Below are positions 5,866 to 8,478 of a stretch of DNA of 8,478 nucleotides, piece after piece; position 1 is the stretch's first letter, and every line of letters starts with the position of its first letter. This DNA is from Candidatus Nitrosopumilus sp. (GTDB lineage Archaea; Thermoproteota; Nitrososphaeria; Nitrososphaerales; Nitrosopumilaceae): positions 1 to 8,478 of the forward strand of contig JAOTUX010000034.1 in NCBI GenBank assembly GCA_029863665.1, in the 5' to 3' direction. The translations under genes were made by a program, and so were the position numbers. Under the pieces are notes generated by a model, which saw nothing but the letters and a program-made list of their open reading frames with translations, was not told where the DNA came from and ran no database searches.

Positions 5866-6027
5866 ATGTCTGTTAAAGTTACATGTGGTAAATGTGGAGA
5901 AAAAATTACAAACATGAAGATGTTAAAATCTCTAAAGGATGTCATGAATCCTTACAATGGTAAGTGTCCATCATGTGGACAAAAACTTTCTATATCAGAA
6001 TTCTCACTTGATGTCCAAGAAAAATGA
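5866..6027 (+). CDS. 53-residue protein with paired CxxC zinc-binding motifs
   Basis: This small gene encodes 53 residues beginning MSVKVTCGKCGEKITNMKML. Cys7/Cys10 (CGKC) and Cys34/Cys37 (CPSC) form two zinc knuckles separated by a basic helix-like stretch (about 13-30), the layout of a minimal zinc ribbon. Such miniature zinc ribbons are common in archaea and may bind RNA, DNA or another protein; no specific function can be assigned. Coding potential is supported by the regular cysteine spacing, an ATG with a correctly spaced TATA-like box, and a hairpin plus T-run directly at its stop codon. It sits alone between the DUF35 gene and the large winged-helix/NrdD-like gene, and the latter also ends in a zinc ribbon, though by eye the two are not otherwise similar. 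Confidence 0.78.
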   Translation: MSVKVTCGKCGEKITNMKMLKSLKDVMNPYNGKCPSCGQKLSISEFSLDVQEK

Positions 6028-6057
6028 TCAAAAGATCTTTGATAAGATTATTTTTTT
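6027..6057 (+). terminator. Hairpin and T7 at the end of the small zinc-ribbon gene
   Basis: ATCAAA (6027-6032, beginning within the TGA stop) pairs with TTTGAT (6038-6043) across a 5-nt loop, and seven Ts follow at 6051-6057. This is a plausible terminator for the small zinc-ribbon transcript. The stem is AT-rich and weak; the T-run is likely the active part. Confidence 0.45.
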
Positions 6058-6094
6058 ATTTTAAAAAAATATTTTCTGCATGTAGCCAACAAAT

Positions 6095-6140
6095 ATGATC
6101 AAAAATTGTTTCAGATGATCTAGTCACAAGTCTTATTTAC
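6095..6140 (+). promoter_or_regulatory. Promoter of the winged-helix/NrdD-like gene with repeated ATGATC
   Basis: CTTATTTAC (6132-6140) is centred 26 bp before the ATG at 6162, a good leaderless TATA position. Just upstream, ATGATC occurs at 6095-6100 and 6115-6120, exactly 20 bp (about two helical turns) apart. The first copy is part of ATGATCAAAA, which is also present at 6024-6033. The spacing on one face of the helix suggests possible regulator half-sites, perhaps for autoregulation by the downstream DNA-binding protein, but six-base matches in AT-rich DNA are weak evidence. Confidence 0.35.
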
Positions 6141-6161
6141 TCCTTGTTTTAGAAAAAATGC

Positions 6162-8255
6162 ATGGAGCTAAGTGAAGAGATATCAGAACCAAAGAGAAGT
6201 GGCATTTTACAATCTACATCAAAACGTGTAAGGATGATCTTCTCTGTTATGGCAAGTCCAAACAGAATTGATATTCTCAGAATCTTAAATTCTAAAGGTC
6301 CTCTAACTTATTCTGAATTAAAATCTCTGGCTGGGTTTAAATCAAAAAAAGAAAGTGGAAAATTTGCATATCACTTGAGAAAATTATTGAGACAATCTCT
6401 TGTTGCTCTTAACAAATCTGAAAGACGCTATACCATTACAAATCTTGGAAAACTAGTTTTGAGCTTGGCAAGACAAATTGAAGAAAGATCTATTATTGAA
6501 AGTGGAAAAATGTATGTTCGAACATCTCATGAATCAATTGAAGAATTTAATTCTCATAAAATTATACAATCCTTAGTTCGTGAGGGAAGTCTTCCATTAG
6601 AATTAGCACAAAAAATTACTGAAGAAGTTGAAAATAGAATTTACAAATATCAAACTACTTATCTTACAGGCTCTCTTATTCGGGAAATGGTAAATTCCGT
6701 TCTCTTAGAACATGGTCATGAGGAATATCGAAACAAACTTGCACGCCTAGGTTTGCCTGTTTATGACGTTCAAGAGATGATTTCTAACCTAGATAAAGTC
6801 GATAATGGTGCTGAGGGTCTTTTGTTTAATACTGGACAGCGAGTATTTGCAGAACATCTACTTACTAACATTTTACCAAAAGATGTAGCAGATTCCCATC
6901 TTTCAGGAGATTTACACATTACCAATCCTGGAATTTGGTCCATGATTCCTGATACAATATTTGTTAATGTTAAAGAATTAATTGAGGATGGGATTGATCT
7001 TGGAGGAAAGTATCTTGATGTATCACGTATTCCTGCATCAAAACAACTTGGTGAGATTACTAGCTCTTTGTCAATTGCAATTTCTCTTCTTTCAAAAGAA
7101 GCTTCCCAAGAAATTGTACTTGATGGATTGGTTCAATTATTTTCAAAACATTCAAAATCTATTTCAGAACTTGAACAAAAATTAACTGATACATTTGCAA
7201 CTGCATCTACAACTTCAAAGTATAACAAAACAAGCACTAATGTTTCAATTCGTTTACAGTTAGGATCTGATACAAAAATAATTAATTCAATTATTAATGC
7301 ATACAAAAATTACACAAAGATAACACCTGTACCAAAAATCGGCTTGATAATAGATAGTGACAAAGGAAAAATAACTGATGTGTCAGAAGCTGTGTCTGAA
7401 ATAATTTCACTTGGTGGCAAAGTAATGTTTGCTAAAGGTCAAACATCTAGTTACGGTATAACAAATGAATCTACAAAGAATGCAGGTGTACTCTCAATAA
7501 CTTTACAATCTGTTTCAATAAACCTTCCAAGACTTGCTTTTGAATCAAATAAAGATGAAACTTACTTTAGAGCGAGACTTGCACTATTAATGAAACCTGC
7601 TTTATCTTCAATGGCATTAAGAAAAAAAGACATATCTGATCTTACTAGAAGAGGTCTTAACCCAATTCTTGCAAGGAATACTCAATACATGCAAAGAAGC
7701 TCTGTTTCTCTGGTTGTAAATCTGGTAGGACTTAAAGAGGCAGTCTTTAACATACTTGGATTCAAAGATAACAAAGAAGGACGTGAAATACTTCATAAAG
7801 TAATTCAAACTGCAGTTGATGTTGGAGCCAAAAAAGGTAAGGAATTGGGTGATCCTGTGGCTATTTCTATGACTGAAACTGAAGGTTCCATTCGTTTTGC
7901 AAGCCTAGATGGTGAGAAATATGGTAAAAATTCTGCCCTCAACTCCATGGAAAATGACTCTTATTCTGAAGGAATAGTCATTAACGCTTCTGAAATATCT
8001 GATTATACTAATAAAAGCGAGCCTATTTCTGAATGTAATAAACTCTCAAAATTGCTTAATGGGGGATTACTTGTTACATTAAAAATTGATAAAAATGCCA
8101 AGATCGATGAAATCAAAAAATCAATTGAGAAAACATCAGAACTTACCCCTTCTTTCAAACCTGTTAGAAATACTGCAATATGTGGTGAATGTGGTTTTAA
8201 AGATGAACCCTTTGAAGACAAGTGTCCAAAGTGTAAGTCACCTTATGTTGTCTGA
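6162..8255 (+). CDS. Winged-helix + ATP-cone + inactive NrdD-like + zinc-ribbon fusion protein
   Basis: The 697-residue product starts with an ArsR-like winged helix (about 20-105: 'MASPNRIDILRIL', recognition helix near 'GKFAYHLRKLL', wing 'NKSERRYTIT'). An ATP-cone follows (about 116-205: 'EEFNSHKI', 'TYLTGSLIREMV', 'YRNKLARLGLPVYDV'), the nucleotide-binding domain of ribonucleotide reductases and NrdR. Residues about 215-670 resemble class III reductase NrdD: 'HLSGDLHI' (246-253), 'INLPRLAFES' (453-462), 'VGLKEAVFNILGF' (522-534), 'RFASLDGEKYG' (578-588), 'LLNGGLL' (631-637). The end is a zinc ribbon with Cys674, 677, 688 and 691. No cysteine occurs before residue 625, and the protein stops six residues after the last zinc ligand, so the thiyl-radical cysteine and glycyl-radical loop are absent. 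It cannot be an active class III reductase. I infer a nucleotide-sensing transcription factor. ATG 6162 follows a leaderless promoter; ATG 6158 hits a stop at once. Confidence 0.88.
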   Translation: MELSEEISEPKRSGILQSTSKRVRMIFSVMASPNRIDILRILNSKGPLTYSELKSLAGFKSKKESGKFAYHLRKLLRQSLVALNKSERRYTITNLGKLVLSLARQIEERSIIESGKMYVRTSHESIEEFNSHKIIQSLVREGSLPLELAQKITEEVENRIYKYQTTYLTGSLIREMVNSVLLEHGHEEYRNKLARLGLPVYDVQEMISNLDKVDNGAEGLLFNTGQRVFAEHLLTNILPKDVADSHLSGDLHITNPGIWSMIPDTIFVNVKELIEDGIDLGGKYLDVSRIPASKQLGEITSSLSIAISLLSKEASQEIVLDGLVQLFSKHSKSISELEQKLTDTFATASTTSKYNKTSTNVSIRLQLGSDTKIINSIINAYKNYTKITPVPKIGLIIDSDKGKITDVSEAVSEIISLGGKVMFAKGQTSSYGITNESTKNAGVLSITLQSVSINLPRLAFESNKDETYFRARLALLMKPALSSMALRKKDISDLTRRGLNPILARNTQYMQRSSVSLVVNLVGLKEAVFNILGFKDNKEGREILHKVIQTAVDVGAKKGKELGDPVAISMTETEGSIRFASLDGEKYGKNSALNSMENDSYSEGIVINASEISDYTNKSEPISECNKLSKLLNGGLLVTLKIDKNAKIDEIKKSIEKTSELTPSFKPVRNTAICGECGFKDEPFEDKCPKCKSPYVV

Positions 8256-8280
8256 AATTCGTAAATGAAAAACTTGTTAC

Positions 8281-8306
8281 GATCATTTTTTTAAAATTTT
8301 TTGATC
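8281..8306 (+). terminator. T-rich terminator of the winged-helix/NrdD-like gene
   Basis: Two T-runs (T7 at 8286-8292 and T6 at 8297-8302) lie 30-47 bp after the stop codon, flanked by the inverted pair GATCA (8281-8285) and TGATC (8302-8306). Paired T-runs are a typical archaeal termination signal. The 12-mer AAAATTTTTTGA found here (8293-8304) recurs at 8410-8421. Confidence 0.5.
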
Positions 8307-8333
8307 AGCTTCATATATGTGATTCGTTGTTAC

Positions 8334-8372
8334 CTACTACCAAAATTATGCCAGTATGAATTTCATAGTAGT
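8334..8372. promoter_or_regulatory. Perfect palindrome TATGAATTTCATA inside a larger inverted repeat
   Basis: TATGAA-T-TTCATA (8355-8367) is a perfect 6+1+6 palindrome. It is partly enclosed by CTACTA (8334-8339) and TAGTAG (8366-8371), a second 6-bp inverted pair. The site could be an operator for a gene beginning beyond the right edge, or an RNA structure; nothing coding is visible around it. Confidence 0.35.
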
Positions 8373-8478
8373 GGTGTTAAAAATATTGACACATTAATGG
8401 GTTAAGATCAAAATTTTTTGAACACACAAGTTATAACCACATTCCCTCTTACTCTTTGCGGAGAGATTATAATTGGAT

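Larger units (their letters stand above)
8256..8478. other. Non-coding 3' stretch up to the window edge
   Basis: Beyond the terminator and palindrome, TTATAA at 8431-8436 would place a rightward transcription start near 8458-8462, where 'GCGGAGAGATTATAA' begins. A gene or RNA may start there but is cut off. On the minus strand two frames are open from the edge; one reads PIIISPQRVRGNVVITCVF and stops at 8408. It could be the C-terminus of a leftward gene, but about 23 codons are too few to call it. Confidence 0.3.

Noticed and set aside
6162..8255. Functional anaerobic ribonucleoside-triphosphate reductase
   Set aside because: No barrel cysteine and no glycyl-radical loop; the sequence just after the stop codon does not encode one in another frame, so a simple frameshift does not explain the loss. 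No activase gene is nearby.
8460..8478. Start of a tRNA gene at GCGGAGA
   Set aside because: The base at position 8 is not T and too little sequence remains to test arms; cannot be supported.

Overview
This window looks like the chromosome of a Nitrosopumilus-type ammonia-oxidising thaumarchaeon (Nitrososphaeria). The evidence is the strong AT bias, start codons lying about 25-30 nt after TATA-like boxes with no Shine-Dalgarno (leaderless transcripts), a secreted protein with the 'IPxWVKxxxxWW' C-terminal repeats common in this group, and a thiolase/DUF35 pair of archaeal type. No tRNA, rRNA, CRISPR array, insertion sequence or prophage gene was seen.

Layout. 2-316 (+): the end of a winged-helix regulator cut by the left edge; it overlaps 291-1541 (+), a secreted repeat protein. 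1542-1804 is non-coding and holds a 12-bp direct repeat and a strong stem-loop followed by T8. 1805-2581 (+): rhomboid protease. 2615-2791 (+): a 58-residue 4-oxalocrotonate-tautomerase-like enzyme. 2960-3766 (+): a Nit-type carbon-nitrogen hydrolase, with a perfect palindrome just upstream of its promoter. 3750-4217 (-): an orphan protein with two topoisomerase-type zinc fingers, convergent with and overlapping the nitrilase end. 4259-5428 and 5430-5795 (+): thiolase and DUF35 zinc-ribbon/OB-fold protein, one base apart. 5866-6027 (+): a 53-residue double-CxxC protein. 6162-8255 (+): a 697-residue fusion of winged helix, ATP-cone, NrdD-like body and C-terminal zinc ribbon. 8256-8478 is non-coding as far as visible, with a T-rich terminator and a perfect palindrome.

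How the genes fit together. The clearest metabolic unit is thiolase plus DUF35: in archaea DUF35 proteins bind thiolase and channel acetoacetyl-CoA toward HMG-CoA synthase (mevalonate pathway), and a thiolase of this kind is also needed for the last step of the 3-hydroxypropionate/4-hydroxybutyrate carbon-fixation cycle in this lineage. The other genes look mostly like single-gene transcription units.

The most unusual item is the 6162-8255 gene. It has the outline of an anaerobic (class III) ribonucleotide reductase, but it has no cysteine before residue 625 and stops right after the zinc ribbon, so the glycyl-radical loop is absent. With a DNA-binding domain in front of the nucleotide-binding cone, I infer a nucleotide-sensing transcription factor built from a dead reductase, similar in logic to bacterial NrdR but of different architecture.
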